Source: Glebionis coronaria (lineage: Eukaryota > Streptophyta > Magnoliopsida > Asterales > Asteraceae). Taken from it: 64,000 bases of DNA. The stretch is from assembly GCA_025667525.1 (NCBI GenBank), contig CM046876.1, positions 572,939,469 through 573,003,468 on the forward strand, in the 5' to 3' direction. Below the pieces are notes generated by a model that saw only the letters and a program-made list of their open reading frames with translations, was not told the origin of the DNA and did no database searches. This document shows positions 46,698-58,139 of the stretch, piece by piece (the stretch's first letter is position 1; every line of letters begins with the position of its first letter). A program made the translations under genes and the position numbers.

Positions 46698-49420
46698 TGT
46701 AAAACCCGTATTTAAAAATCAGAATATTCAAATACGCCGTTTAATATTAATAAACTATATAAGTAATACGCTATCCCAGTTTATTTAAATACTATAAATA
46801 TTACAGTTTATTCAGATAATAAGTATTTAGTCTCAGAAAATAATTCAGATGAATTATTTATTTTACAGAAATAATTAAGCGTTAATATTAAATACACGTA
46901 GCCTCAGCTTTAATTAAACGAATATTAAATGTACGTAGTCTCAGATTAAATAAAAAGTTTACGCATAATCATTTCAGTTATTTCAAAATATCAAATGATA
47001 ATATTTTTCAAGCTTTACATGTAGTACGAAATAAGTATTAATTATCGTATTCAGAAAATATACATATAATACAAAACCCCGAAACACGAACTCACGTCAC
47101 AATTTATATTACAAGTAAAGTTATTAAAAGGCAAAAGTTTAAAAAAAAAAGAGAAAGAATAAGAAATGGGCTTCTAGGCCCGTTTGGTTTTTGGGTGAGA
47201 AAGAAAAGAACGGGGTATTACCCCCTTTGTGTGTTACGACCAGACAAAAAAAAAATAGACGGGGATTAGGGTTTTACCCTGGGTGGCCGCCGGCAAAAAA
47301 AAAAAAAAAAAAAAAAAAAAGGAATGCAGCTTTGATCATTCAAGATATGCGAGTTTTGTTCATTGTTGAATCCCAATCCAAAAAGGTAATCAGTCCTTGT
47401 TTTCTTCTTCCTTATATCACGATTTGCGTAATTAAAACAAGATCAAGAAATATAAAAAAAAGGGGGGTCGGATTTGGTGGTGCTGTTGCTTGGCCGACCG
47501 TGGACAGAAAACCCCATAAGGGGTGTCGGGTTTTGCTTGAGTAAGGAAACCGAGACCCTAAGGTCTCGGTGTGTTTTTCTGTTCGGGACCAGCCGCGACC
47601 CTCAAGGGGTGCGCTGGTGGTTTCTGTGAGGACTGCAGCGACCAAATGATGACAGCAGGGGGGTGTTTGGTTTGCTGTACAGCATGTACAGAAATAAGGG
47701 TGCGTTTGGGTCTGCAGAAACATAAGGGGTGTTTGGGTTTATGACAGGTAACACTAACGGGGGGAACCAAATAAAAGCAGTGGGAACTTTTGTAAACAAG
47801 CAGTGGGAACTTTTATAAACAAAGCGGTGGGAACTTTTGTAAACAAAGCAGTGGGAACTTTTATAAACAAAGAAGTGGGAACTTTTAGAGACCAAGCAGT
47901 GGGAAAACTAAACAAACGGTGGGACCCACAAATTAATTTAATTGGTAAATTGTTTTATAGATGAGTTATATAAATAAATTAATTATATTATCCAATTTTG
48001 TTATCTTATTAATAAAATTTAATTAATTCTAGCTTTCATTTTTACCCTATTAATAACTTATGATTTATAAATAATTTTATTTAAAGATATTAAATTGGAA
48101 ATATTTCTAAATCAGGAAACTTTCTATGTATGACAGGTTACTATTTTTAGTAAGATCGTAAATATTAGAAATACATATCATACGGTAATCAGAATTTCAA
48201 GAATACACATATCAGAAATAATACAGAACATTCAGATTTATCAGATTATATAGTATTATTATACAAAGACAGTTTTGAATCAAACTAAGAACAAATAAGA
48301 GTCAGTAATTGTAAACAGTGATCAGACAACTTATTTTCGCGTCCCTTATTTTTGTAGTATCCGTGAAGTCAGAATTCGATCCGTCAACTTTCAGTCTTAA
48401 TTCAGTACTAGACGAGGTACGGATTTCCGTCCTTTCAGTAAGGATTTCCTTTCCTATGCATGATTAGGATTTCCCGTCTGCAGCCAAATGTTTTCCCCAG
48501 TATATGTTTAAGTTTATCAGTAATCATGTTAATAACTAAATAAATTGCCTGAGAATTATATACAAGCACGACCAGTTTATGTACTAGTTACGGAGGTACC
48601 GTAACCACGGCACTAGAGGCACCGGTGTCGTGACTCACATGCAGGAGAGTGATATCCTGCATCGTCCCACTCAGCTCAGCTTGGCCATTTTATCAGTATT
48701 TTTAGTGGGGCGTATGGATGCATCCTAGGCTTATATGTGTTACAAGTTATCAGGGTGAATGTGGTGTGTGCTCTACATCCTTCACATTGGAGTTGATCCC
48801 TCCACCCAGCACAGTTATTTAGAGGTCACCCCTCTACAGCATGACGAGGTCACCCCTCCAGTCATTCATGCACGGTTGTTACAGCACGTGACCTATATAA
48901 GCTCTGGCAAATAAAATACAGTAAATGCATGTTTTCAGAATTAATAGTTATATTTCAGTATCAGTATACATGAACCAGGTTTCTCAGATTTTATGCAGAG
49001 TTCTACCACATGTTACATATCAGACTTACAGCTTCAGTATTCTATCGCCTGTTTCATTCAGTATATTCTTATCATGCTTTATATCCGTTCACTGAGCGTT
49101 ATGCTCAGCCGTAGTTCCTTTCATGTTCTAACGGCAGGTACACCAGGATACTCTTAGGATTCTGAGAGCATGTGCATTTGGATGGAAGCTATCCAGACTT
49201 CTTACATTATGCATTTCTTACATTATTATGCTTATTTGGACATTGTTTAGTCCTTTTTCTTGAGTATTTACTTTTCATGTTTTGAGCTTAGGTTGGATTA
49301 CCGATGTTTGATTCCGGTATTTCCGTTATGGTCATTTAATGTTTTAGGACATTTACCTTATGCTTTGATGACACGCCATAAATATACGTAACGGTCCACT
49401 TATCCAAGTGGGGTGTTACA
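46698..49420 (+). repeat. Complete 3' LTR of the nested chromovirus
   Basis: It runs from TGTAAAACCCG to GGGGTGTTACA, 2723 bp. It includes a long A run near 47286-47320. It differs strongly from the element D LTR but shares its ends, so it belongs to a related family. Confidence 0.85.
47775..47915 (+). repeat. Short tandem repeat inside the nested LTR
   Basis: Six units of about 25-27 bp share GCAGTGGGAACTTTT and TAAACAAA. The last unit is diverged. Confidence 0.8.
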
Positions 49421-51155
49421 AAATCTTTCCTCCTGCTTTTTTCGACATAATGACTCATTTGGTTATACATCTACCCGATGAGGCTATTCTAGGTTCCGTT
49501 ACTCGCGGCAGGTGGATGTATCGATTTGAAAGATACATGAAAAAGCTAAAGAATTATGTACGAAATAAAGCTAAGCCTGAAGGTTCCATTGCTGAGGGTT
49601 ATGTTGCAGAAGAGGCATTAACTTTTTGTTCGCGTTACATTAAGGATGTCGAGACGAGATTTAACCGCCTTGGCAGAAATGAAGACGATTTGCCTAGACA
49701 ACCAGATAAATTTGAGGTGTTCCGGACCGTATGCACACCGACGGGTGGAATCAAACCAACTCGTATGACTAATGACGACATGCAGGCAGTTACGTGGTTT
49801 ATACTTAACAACAGTCCTGAAGTCGAAGCCGACATCTCAGCTTACAGCGAGTATGTTTCTTCCTATTTTTTTATAATTTTGAAAATTCTTCTTTCTCGAT
49901 GACTTCTGCTAATATCATGAACCTTTGAAGAGAGGCGCTTGATAATGTGGAAACAAGTTTTCCTGCGTGGTTTAATAACATGGTAAATACATTAGATATA
50001 TTACCTTGGAGTTATTCCTCATCTACTAAACCTTTTTGTATCTCATTTTTGTAGACTCGTGAAAAAAAAGTGAGTGTGGGCTGTAGTGACGAGTTATTCT
50101 CTTTGGCATGTGGACCTATTAGTTCATGTACATACCCCTCTTGCATAGTGAACGGTGTGAAGTTTGTGGTACGTGAACGCGATATACTTCGTACCACTCA
50201 ATGTAGCGGAGTTTCAACACCCGGGGTTGATGGAGAGATGTATTATGGTCAACTCGAAGAAATTCTGGAGCTCACTTATATCGGCAACCGCAAGGTTTTG
50301 TTGTTTCGATGTAAATGGTTTGACACAATTAACCCTACCAATTGCACCAAACGCAACAGACGTTCTTACACTAAGCAAGGCATACATCATATTTTGACCG
50401 ATAGGCTATTTCACCAAAATAACCCATACATTTTCCCGACACAAGCAACACAAGTACTATACCTTGAAGACCTTGCTAGACGACGCTTCATTGGAAGGTC
50501 GTCGAACAGGTTTATCATCGAGATGTGGTAGAGTCCGATGAAGATGTTATACATGGTAGCAGTTCATCAGATGTTACACTGTCTGTTGCTTTGCCTAATT
50601 TGGGTATTACGGATTTGAGTGTAAATACTCAACCAACGGAAGTGGACGCCCCACCGGTTGATGATGATATTATTAATATTGAAGATGATGAGGTAGTTAC
50701 ACACGTCATTGGTGATGTTGATGATGATGATTTAGTGTCGGATGATGATGAAGTGAACCCTAATAATGATGTTCAAGAAGTTTTATCTAGCGATGATTCT
50801 GAAGATGATGACAATTGATATTAAGTTGTATTTTGAATGAAACAGTTGTTATATGCTTTAATGTGTAATTTTTTATTTGTAAACGATTGTTATATGCTTA
50901 AGTTGTAGTTTGAATGAAACAATTGTTATACGCTTAAATGATGATGAGTTGTTTTTATTTGTTTAAATGTGTAATTTTGTATTTTAATGAAAATGTTTTT
51001 ATATGTTAAAATGTGTATATTGATATGAATTTGTGTATTAGTATTAATTGGTTAATTAAATTGTATAATTTTGTTTTTTAATGAAAATGTTTTTATATGT
51101 TAAAATGTGTATATTGATAAAATGTGTATACTGATATGAACTTGTTATTTTACAG

Positions 51156-53308
51156 ATGGCATGTGTAGCTCCTAGGTCACACGGTGGGGATGCTGGTGGT
51201 AGTCCATCCAGACGGCCCACACGTCCTGTACCGGCCGAGTGTCAGCGTAAGAAATCATTATATTTTTTTATAACACTGATATTTATAATCTATGTCACTT
51301 GAATTTTTACGAGTAAATAACATATCATTTGTAGGTTCAAATCAACGCTTTGAGACCAACCTATGAAAATTAAGGAAGGCGTACAGAGATAATCACGAAA
51401 GACCTTTGACAATTGGCTTTGAATTTCAAGATCTGAAAACCTTCCATTTTCTGGGCAATTATGCATCATTGTTGTCTCATCTTATGGGGGAATTAATCCG
51501 GTCACTTCCCCTGAACTGCGAATGGGACGAAATTCCAGAGTGTGATAAAGCTCATATTTATCCTACAATTGAGGTCAAAATTGTTTATTTTACTTATATT
51601 GTTATTGTTATCGACATTTAGATATGTGTGTTATGTTTAATTTGTTTGTTTATTTAAATTCATATGTTTTTATGTAGACATATTTCGACCTCGAGCCATG
51701 GTACAATGATCGTACTGAGGTGGTGTGTGACAGTGGTGTGTATGAGGTGTGTACTCGGGTTAGGCTTGCGTTGGAACTCCAACTGAGGTTGATGTATAGA
51801 AAATACAAGAACAGGATCAAGACAGATTTTTATTCGAAATATGAGACGCCCGCACTGGCACAAGAACATATACCGCCGCCGAGTGTGTGGGACAGTAGAA
51901 CCGAAGGTGATTGGGCTGAATTGGTTCAGTGGTGGTCAGACCCAAAGAGGGTGGCAAGAAGTCAGGTTAATACTGTTAATCATTCCAAAAACACGGTACC
52001 GACCACTCAAGGCAAAAAACCATTCGCCCGAGGAAGGAATGAATACGTAAGACTCTTTATAATTTTTGTGATTTATTTAAAAGCATTTATATTGTTTATT
52101 TATTATAGCTTGCTATTAATTTATTTGAGATTTTACAGAAAGTCAAGGAAGGGGTTTACGAGGACCTGGTTGAAACATGGAGGAAGGGGCACTCAAGTGG
52201 TGGCACGTTTAAAAGTAAAGAAAACGAGGAAAGATATGTAAGTAATATATAACTCTTTACATGCCTTAGTAACTAATTTCATTTGTTTTAAATCGTTTTT
52301 TTCCCAGCAAAAGATGAAAGCCCTCAGTGACCAAGTGAGAGCCAAGGTCATCCCGCCCATGTCTGATAAAGAAATAGTGGCTCAAATCATGCCAAGTCAA
52401 AATAAGCAAAATGTGTCGGGACAAGGCAGAAAGTTACCGGGTGGTGCCAATAACACAACTCGCAGGTTATATATCCTCAATAAAACAAAATATAAATCAA
52501 TTGTTCATATTTATGTCTTGTTGTATATAATGAAAAATTGTTGTTGTAACTTATCGCAGGCGGGGTGCTCCACGTCGACCAGATGTTCCCTCTCGTAGTG
52601 AATTTCAGGAATTGATAGAACGAAATGAGCGACAGATGGAGCTGCTGAGGAAAGAGAATCAGGAGGCGCAGCAACGGGCTTAATTGGCAGCGTTAAAGGC
52701 AGATGCGGCGCAACAATATACTCAGACGTCATACCAGCATATGGCGCAATATCAGAGTCAATTGGGTGAGTTTTTCCAGAACTACAACTCAAATACTGAT
52801 CACCCAATTAGACCTCCTACTTTTGTACCCCCGCCCCGGCCCTTTGTTATGCCCACCCTAGCTCCTGATTGGGCTCATTTAGTCCAACCCCCTATCCTTG
52901 GGCACAACCAGTGCAACCTCCTTCCATCGACCCATACCGACCATCTTTGCCCGACAATCTCCAACCACTCGAACCTCCCTATACCGGCACTTATCCTATT
53001 GCTCCCGTCACCAACAATAACACATTTAACTATTGTTATCGTCCCACCACACACTCAACTCATGAGATCGGCTCTACTTCACAATCCATACCCGGAGGTT
53101 CTCGTGTAATCATAAATCCCCATCAGCACGATTACCGGTCCGTTGACGAGTTGGGTCGAGATAGGAATGTACAAAACAGTGGTGACGACTCATCAGGCGA
53201 TGACGAGGGGAATGACGAGGGGAGTGACAAGGGGGTGACGAGGAGGGTGACGAGGAGGGTGACGAGGGGGAAGGTGACTTTTCACCTAACGAGGATGCGG
53301 AGTAGAGG
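51156..53308 (+). pseudogene. Second CACTA gene (TNPA-side, Transposase_24-like), broken
   Basis: The ATG at 51156 follows directly on a TTTTACAG acceptor. At least six exons can be traced by GT/AG borders. Exon 3 has TYFDLEPWYND, then a charged segment and WDSRTEGDWAELVQWWSDP, and the text PFARGRNEY before a GTAAGA donor. The next gives VYEDLVETWRKGHSSGG, typical of plant Ptta/En/Spm-type proteins. The last large exon is broken by a TAA at about 52681 inside a coiled-coil-like segment (RKENQEAQQRA), where relatives probably have glutamine. A frameshift near 52880 precedes a proline-rich part, and the acidic tail (GDEEGDEE) ends at 53308. The family binds subterminal motifs or assists the main transposase. 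Confidence 0.72.
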
Positions 53309-53586
53309 TTGTGGTAGTATTTTTCTTATTATGCATGTTTAATAAAGTTTGAGACTTGTAGCGTTTGAAACATTTGATTTAGGATTGAATAAGTGTATTT
53401 GATGAATATTGTATCGTGACGTTGGATAATTTATCGTAATATGGTATTGTAACGTTTATTGATTTGTTATTATTCTGTATTTGTCGATTTCTGCCATTTT
53501 GAATTGTGTATTTTGTCCGGAAAAAGTTCCGGAAAAAATCTGGAAACTGCAAAACAGCCCAGTTTTTTTTTTAGCCCCCAGGTACA

Positions 53587-54138
53587 CCTAGGGACGACTT
53601 AGTCGTCCCTAGGTTATTAAATTTCCTCCAGGTTATTAACCTAGGGACGACTTAGTCGTCCCTAGGTTTCAAAAATGCCCAGGTGTCAAAACCTGGGGAC
53701 GACTTAGTCGTCCCTAGGTTTTGAAAACCTGGGCATTATTGAAACCTAAGGACGACTAAGTCGTCTCTAGGTTAATAAATAATATTTTTTTTTTATTTTC
53801 TGAAAATGTTTTTATTAATATTTATAAATAAGATTTTATTAAAAATAATAAAAAAAAGAATTTTTAAGAAAAATTTTAAAAAGATTATTTTTATTAATAA
53901 CCTAGGGACGACTTTGTCGACCCTAGGTTTCAAAGCAAGTCGTCCCTAGGTTTGTCAATTTTTTCAACGTAGTGGGTTGTGGGACCCACAAAGTCGTCCC
54001 TAGGTTACAAAAGATTGTTCGTCCCTAGGATTCTAGAGACGATTTTTTAGGCACTACCTCCTAGGGTCGACTTAGTCGTCCCTAAGAGTTTAGGGTCAAA
54101 AAAAACACCTACCTAGGGACGAATAAGTCGTCCCTAGG
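53587..54138. repeat. Right subterminal palindromes
   Basis: Palindromes starting at 53587, 53640, 53692, 53744, 53901, 54060 and 54112 are made of CCTAGGGACGAC and its inverse, some with one or two changes. Around 53664-53748 they are part of a longer inverted repeat whose arms include AATGCCCAGGT and AAAACCT. Single half motifs lie near 53938 and 53994. Density is higher here than at the left end. Confidence 0.85.
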
Positions 54139-54145
54139 ATTAAGA

Positions 54146-54157
54146 ATTGTTGTAGTG
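54146..54157 (-). repeat. Right terminal inverted repeat of the CACTA element
   Basis: ATTGTTGTAGTG is the inverse of the left end. TTA follows directly as the target duplication. Confidence 0.92.
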
Positions 54158-54160
54158 TTA

Positions 54161-54479
54161 ACGGATCAAACGGTCAATTGGGTGGCAACTGATTGAGGTT
54201 ATGTTTCGGTTTTGGTACTAATTTTTTTTTGTCTCGGATCCTATTCTTTTTTATCATCTTGTTACGGATGTGTGATGTCTTTTTTTTTTTTTATATTTAT
54301 GTATTTTGTTTTTATAATACTTTAAAAATCAAAAAGCAATAATTACCATTTGTTTCTTAAGTCTGATTATGGGCTTGGGTTCATTAAGCCCAGTGTATAT
54401 TGTATTAAACTCACAAGCTATGTAGTCGATTATCGCCGTTTAAATAGTTTTGCTCTAGATCATTAAAAGTAGCGGAAGT
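54161..54479 (+). promoter_or_regulatory. Promoter region of the intact F-box/FBD gene
   Basis: Only 319 bp separate the CACTA element from the ATG. A weak TATA-like TTTAAATA lies near 54438. Poly-T runs occur at 54226 and 54280. The transposon insertion must have replaced or displaced any further upstream control sequence. Confidence 0.4.
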
Positions 54480-57243
54480 ATGACATCCAATCTGGTAAAG
54501 TCATCAAATCCCAAAAACAATGTCGATTTCATCAGCAACATGCCAGACCCAATTCTTCAGTTGATCCTACAAGGTCTTCCAAATACGGAAGAAGTGGTCC
54601 GAACAAGCGTTTTATCAAAACAATGGAGGTATTTGCGGACTTGTATTCCTTTTTTTCCATCTCTAAGTATAGATTGTGACCCACTACTGAATCCATCTAT
54701 GACTCACCCACGAGCTAAAAAGCTAAAAGACTTCGTGTCTTGGGCTTTAGCTAACAAAACTGTAGATTTGGATAGTTTTCGTTTATGTTGTTGTGATTAC
54801 GATAATATGTCGACCGTGTCGCAGTGGATAGACGCTGCTGTGATGCGCAAAGTCAAGAAACTTGACTTGATGTTTAGCAGTGGGGATAGGGTTCTAATCC
54901 GCTTCTGTAAGTTGCCACATTCTCTGGTTATGTGTGAATCATTGGAGTCGTTGAGGTTGGATTGCTACAAAATACGTGTTTCTTTACCTGATTGTAAAGG
55001 TTTCTCTGCACTTAAGGTTCTTGAGCTCAATCGTGACTCATGTGGTCTTGTACAAAAATGCCTTAATATGTGTCTCTTGCTTGAAAAGTTAAGTTTGATA
55101 GATTGCCACATAAGTACAAATGATACTCTTTGTATCCCATGCCTGAAGCTCAAGACTCTTATAATTCATGAGTGTGATATTAGCACTTATAGATCTTCTT
55201 CTTATAACCTTGTGGTTTCGAGCCCAGAACTGGTGTTTTTTAAGTGTAAAGGTTCCCGTCTTCGAGTAGATCTTGTTACAATATTTAAGATGTGTCCATT
55301 ACTTGAGGAGTTACATTTAGTAGTAAATTGCTTCAGATACCTTGGTATTATTGTTGAAATTTCATGTCCGAAGCTCAAGACTCTGATACTTCATGACCGT
55401 GGTGGATCTGGTTCTATTGGCCTTGTGGTTTCATGCCCAGAACTGGTGTTTTTTGATTGTGTCGGTCTCCCAATTAAGGATCCTTTCATCTTAAAAAAGG
55501 TAGAATGCTTGAAGACAGCTGTGATTCGCCCTCAATGCAATTTTGACAAACCATCTTTTTGCAAAATCTTGGCTCGAATATCGCAAGTTGAATCTTTATC
55601 GCTCAACTGTAGTGTAAGTACATATTCTCTTTATGCACGAGTATTCATTTTTATCATCTACACGCAATAAGCAATGTAAAGCACCTACCAACTCCGAGTT
55701 CTCAAAATTACTTTATACTGATATATGGCCACTAGTATCTTATATATACGTGCATACAATGAAAATTTTTCTGTCAAAAAGAAGTTATTAATTCAGTGCA
55801 TAATTTTGGGGTCTTAATTACTTTGACTAGTTAAAAAAAAGTTACTTTGACGGTTTTTTTTTTAATTGAAAATTACGGTGAATTTCTATTGATATTCAAA
55901 ATAGTGCACACTTAAAGTCTTAAACTATCGTATCCAGTAACGTGTCCACAGATATAGCAGGTAAAATTCTATCACTTGTTATAATTCACTGTAATAAGCA
56001 TGTTTGACTAGTGGCTGGCTAAGCTTGAGATGATTGGGTGGCCATAAATATCGAGTAAAATTTGTAACAGTTTTATATTTGCCAAAAGACATGCGGATTT
56101 TGGAGATGTTTGAAAGTATTAATTTGTGTGGTCTTTATGCTTTTAGGATCAGTATGTAGGATGTACGAAATCTTGTTTTCAATGTGATTATTGTACAAAA
56201 TTATATATAGATGTATGTATTTGATATGTTTGCATGTTCTTAATGGGAATCTGTGGTTTATTTTTTATGCATTACATGCTAAGCTTTAGCTTGCAAATCG
56301 GTCACCGGATAAAGATTTGTTTATATTTGTTTTTCATTTCCGCATACCTTAATATATTGTTTTGGTACTCCATTGATTTTTTATTCTTTCATAGTTAATT
56401 CATTATGCGTGTGATTCGGAAGGAAATTTCCCTGTTTCTCTTCCCAATCTGAAGACATTGGAACTCGTCACAACATTTGACACTTATGATATGAAGTTAT
56501 TTGACCAGATCTTCACATACGCTCCTAATCTCGAGTCTCTCCATTTGATTATTCAAAAGGTAGCCTTGCTTATCTCGATTAGTAGTAATTTATTCATATT
56601 TCACTTGGATCTTGGGGTATCTCTGTTATTTGGCATTTGCATATATTAGGAATCGGATTGTTTCGGCTACTTGCAAAACGGGCATTTTTTCAAATGTCTT
56701 CCGGTTGACCCGTTATTAGTAAGATGCAAGCCACACTCACTCTCTAATGTATACATTTTTAATAATTGTTCCCTTTTCATTAAAGTGTAGACATCCATAT
56801 CGAAACCAAAAAAATATGTGACGTTTAGGTTATCCTTTGCAAGCCTTAATTCTTGGGTAAACATAGTTTGACCAAAAGAGACATTATTCCTAGTAATTTT
56901 AAACATTAGTTATTGTTTTGCAGCTCAAGACGCTTAACTAATGCTTTTATTCATTGTATAGGTATGTTCTCGGAGCGAATACATGGAGTCTGATCGAGTT
57001 CAAACAATGAGAATCTTGTCACCGTGTCTAAGAATGGTCGAATTTCTTGGATTTGAGGGAGATAAGTGGAAAGTAGATATAGCCCGGTTACTGCTAGAGC
57101 ACGGAAATGCATTGGAGAAAATGGTTTTCAGCTGGTGTAGCGAAGTCGACTATCATGAAAAGTCGATGGAGGCTTTGAATAAAGTATCAAAATTTCACAA
57201 GGCTTCATCCAGTGTCAAACTGATTGCCCTTCTAAAAAAATGA
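54480..57243 (+). CDS. F-box/FBD/LRR protein, three exons
   Basis: Exons are 54480-55613, 56395-56559 and 56962-57243, giving 526 residues. All junctions are phase 0 with GT/AG borders (donors GTAAGT and GTAGCC; acceptors CATAG and TATAG). An F-box spans about residues 16-62 (FISNMPDPILQLILQGL, then SVLSKQWRYLRT). Leucine-rich repeats fill most of 170-430 (CPKLKTLILHD, SPELVFFKC, APNLESLHL). Exon 3 is the FBD domain (GFEGDKWKVDIARLLLEHG, then LEKMVFSW). F-box proteins are the substrate adaptors of SCF ubiquitin ligases; the LRR and FBD parts select an unknown target. There is no break. The relic at 28633 is a paralogue with the same exon layout. Confidence 0.9.
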
Positions 57244-57871
57244 TGATATGTGTGTCCTACTCATGTTACGGGGTAACTCCATATTTGCATTGTTTGTTTT
57301 CGAAACTTTATACTTTGTTTTACTTAAGATTTGTTTTACATAAGATTATAGTGGTTGTGGTATTAGTAGTATATCTTTGTGAGTTACTATAACTTCGATT
57401 TAATGTCACTAATGACCGGTTGGAAGAAAGAATAAGATGTTATATTAGTTTTTTAGAAACGCTGTTTTAATAGTGCGTAGTGGCAAAAAAGTTTGTGGCT
57501 ATCAGTTTAAAATGGGTGAGGTCTCAAGTTCAATTTCTGCTAGATGCAAACACCTTGAAGTGGTCACGCCAACCTCCTGTAAAGGGAAGGCTCAAACCCC
57601 GTGGATTAGTCGGCCAAAAAATCACGTTTACCAAAAAAAAAAATAACGCGTAGATTGTGGGTTCTTAATGAAGATAGTCGACCAAACTTTTGTTGACCCA
57701 ACGATAGGAAGATCATTTGAAATTGTGATCGTACAACTTTATGTTCATGCGGACTATAATGAGCATCAAATTTCTTGCATATCTGAGCAATCAAAGTTGC
57801 CCGATTAATTTTCTTCATTATGTACACCAATTGTAGCATTAATCATTTAATATCATTGCATAAATCATTTT
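57244..57871. other. Downstream region with a SINE-like segment
   Basis: Around 57478-57620 the text GGTGAGGTCTCAAGTTCAAT and CAACCTCCTGTAAAGGG...CCCCGTGGATTAGTCGG resembles tRNA-derived SINE bodies, and an A run follows at 57635. I see no clean target duplication, so this stays tentative. No gene is seen. Confidence 0.3.
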
Positions 57872-58139
57872 CGTGGTTTTTAGGGTTTAACGGATTTCGT
57901 CCTTTCGAAGAAAATATAACGGATCATCTCCTCATGGTTTGGACCCGTATCAGGTTTGGTCCCTTGACCACTAAGTCTGTATCCGGTTTTGGTCCCCTAC
58001 AAGTAGTTCTGTATCGAGTTTGGTTCCTGACGGAACAAGTGGTCAAGGGACTAAACCCGTTACAGGTCAATACCACAAAGAGAGGACCCGTTAAAATTTC
58101 TTCGGAGGGACAAAATCCGTCAAACCCGATAAACCATAG
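57872..58139. mobile_element. MITE with long inverted ends
   Basis: The arms of about 48 bp share GGGTTTAACGGATTT, GTCC and CGAAGAAA on the left and their inverse on the right (ending near 58139). The inside contains GGTCCC.TGAC blocks in both orientations. A longer open frame across it (57820-58350) is chance. The superfamily is not certain; long ends could mean a Mutator-type MITE. Confidence 0.6.

Larger units (their letters stand above)
46633..49420 (+). mobile_element. Internally deleted chromovirus nested in the transposase
   Basis: AAATC flanks both sides (46628-46632 and 49421-49425). Immediately inside the left flank are only ten bases of LTR start (TGTAAAACCC, 46633-46642). Then comes internal sequence (GGGGACGAA...), a purine tract at 46685-46697 (AGAGGGGAAGAAT) and a full LTR from 46698. 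Nearly the whole 5' LTR and all genes were thus deleted, while both outer borders survived. The frames at 47191-47895 lie in the LTR and are not genes. Confidence 0.85.
44462..50818 (+). pseudogene. CACTA transposase (TNPD-like), interrupted
   Basis: After a CAG acceptor, the protein starts at 44462 with a Transpos_assoc-like domain (DKSWTT...CPCSHCCN). A frameshift lies between about 44790 and 44830. The Transposase_21 core follows to 46632 (QTCPICNASRW, HYDVMHIEKN-like CYDVMHIEKNF, SHDCHIMMHRLLP). There a chromovirus remnant splits the gene inside the codons for EQI, and coding resumes at 49421 with the DUF4218 part (FPPAFFDIMTHL...RWMYRFERYMKKLK). Two introns near 49850 and 49985 lead to the DUF4216 part (YYGQLEEILEL, LFRCKWFD). 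A second frameshift near 50485 precedes an acidic C-terminus (50525-50818). In intact elements this protein cuts the transposon ends. Confidence 0.88.
37862..54157 (+). mobile_element. CACTA (En/Spm) DNA transposon, 16.3 kb
   Basis: The ends are CACTACAACAAT (37862-37873) and its inverse ATTGTTGTAGTG (54146-54157). TTA is duplicated on both sides (37859-37861 and 54158-54160). Inside are subterminal palindromes, a large 41-bp repeat array, an antisense GRF zinc-finger exon, a Transposase_21-type gene with downstream domains, and a second gene like En/Spm TNPA-side proteins. A chromovirus remnant is nested in the transposase. Frameshifts in both genes mean it cannot move by itself now, although the ends look usable by a related transposase. 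Confidence 0.92.

Noticed and set aside
47191..47895. Several frames on both strands near 47.5 kb
   Set aside because: They are in the LTR of the nested chromovirus and cross an A run and a tandem repeat.
46633..49420. Plain solo LTR
   Set aside because: A purine tract and internal sequence lie between the first ten LTR bases and the true LTR start at 46698.
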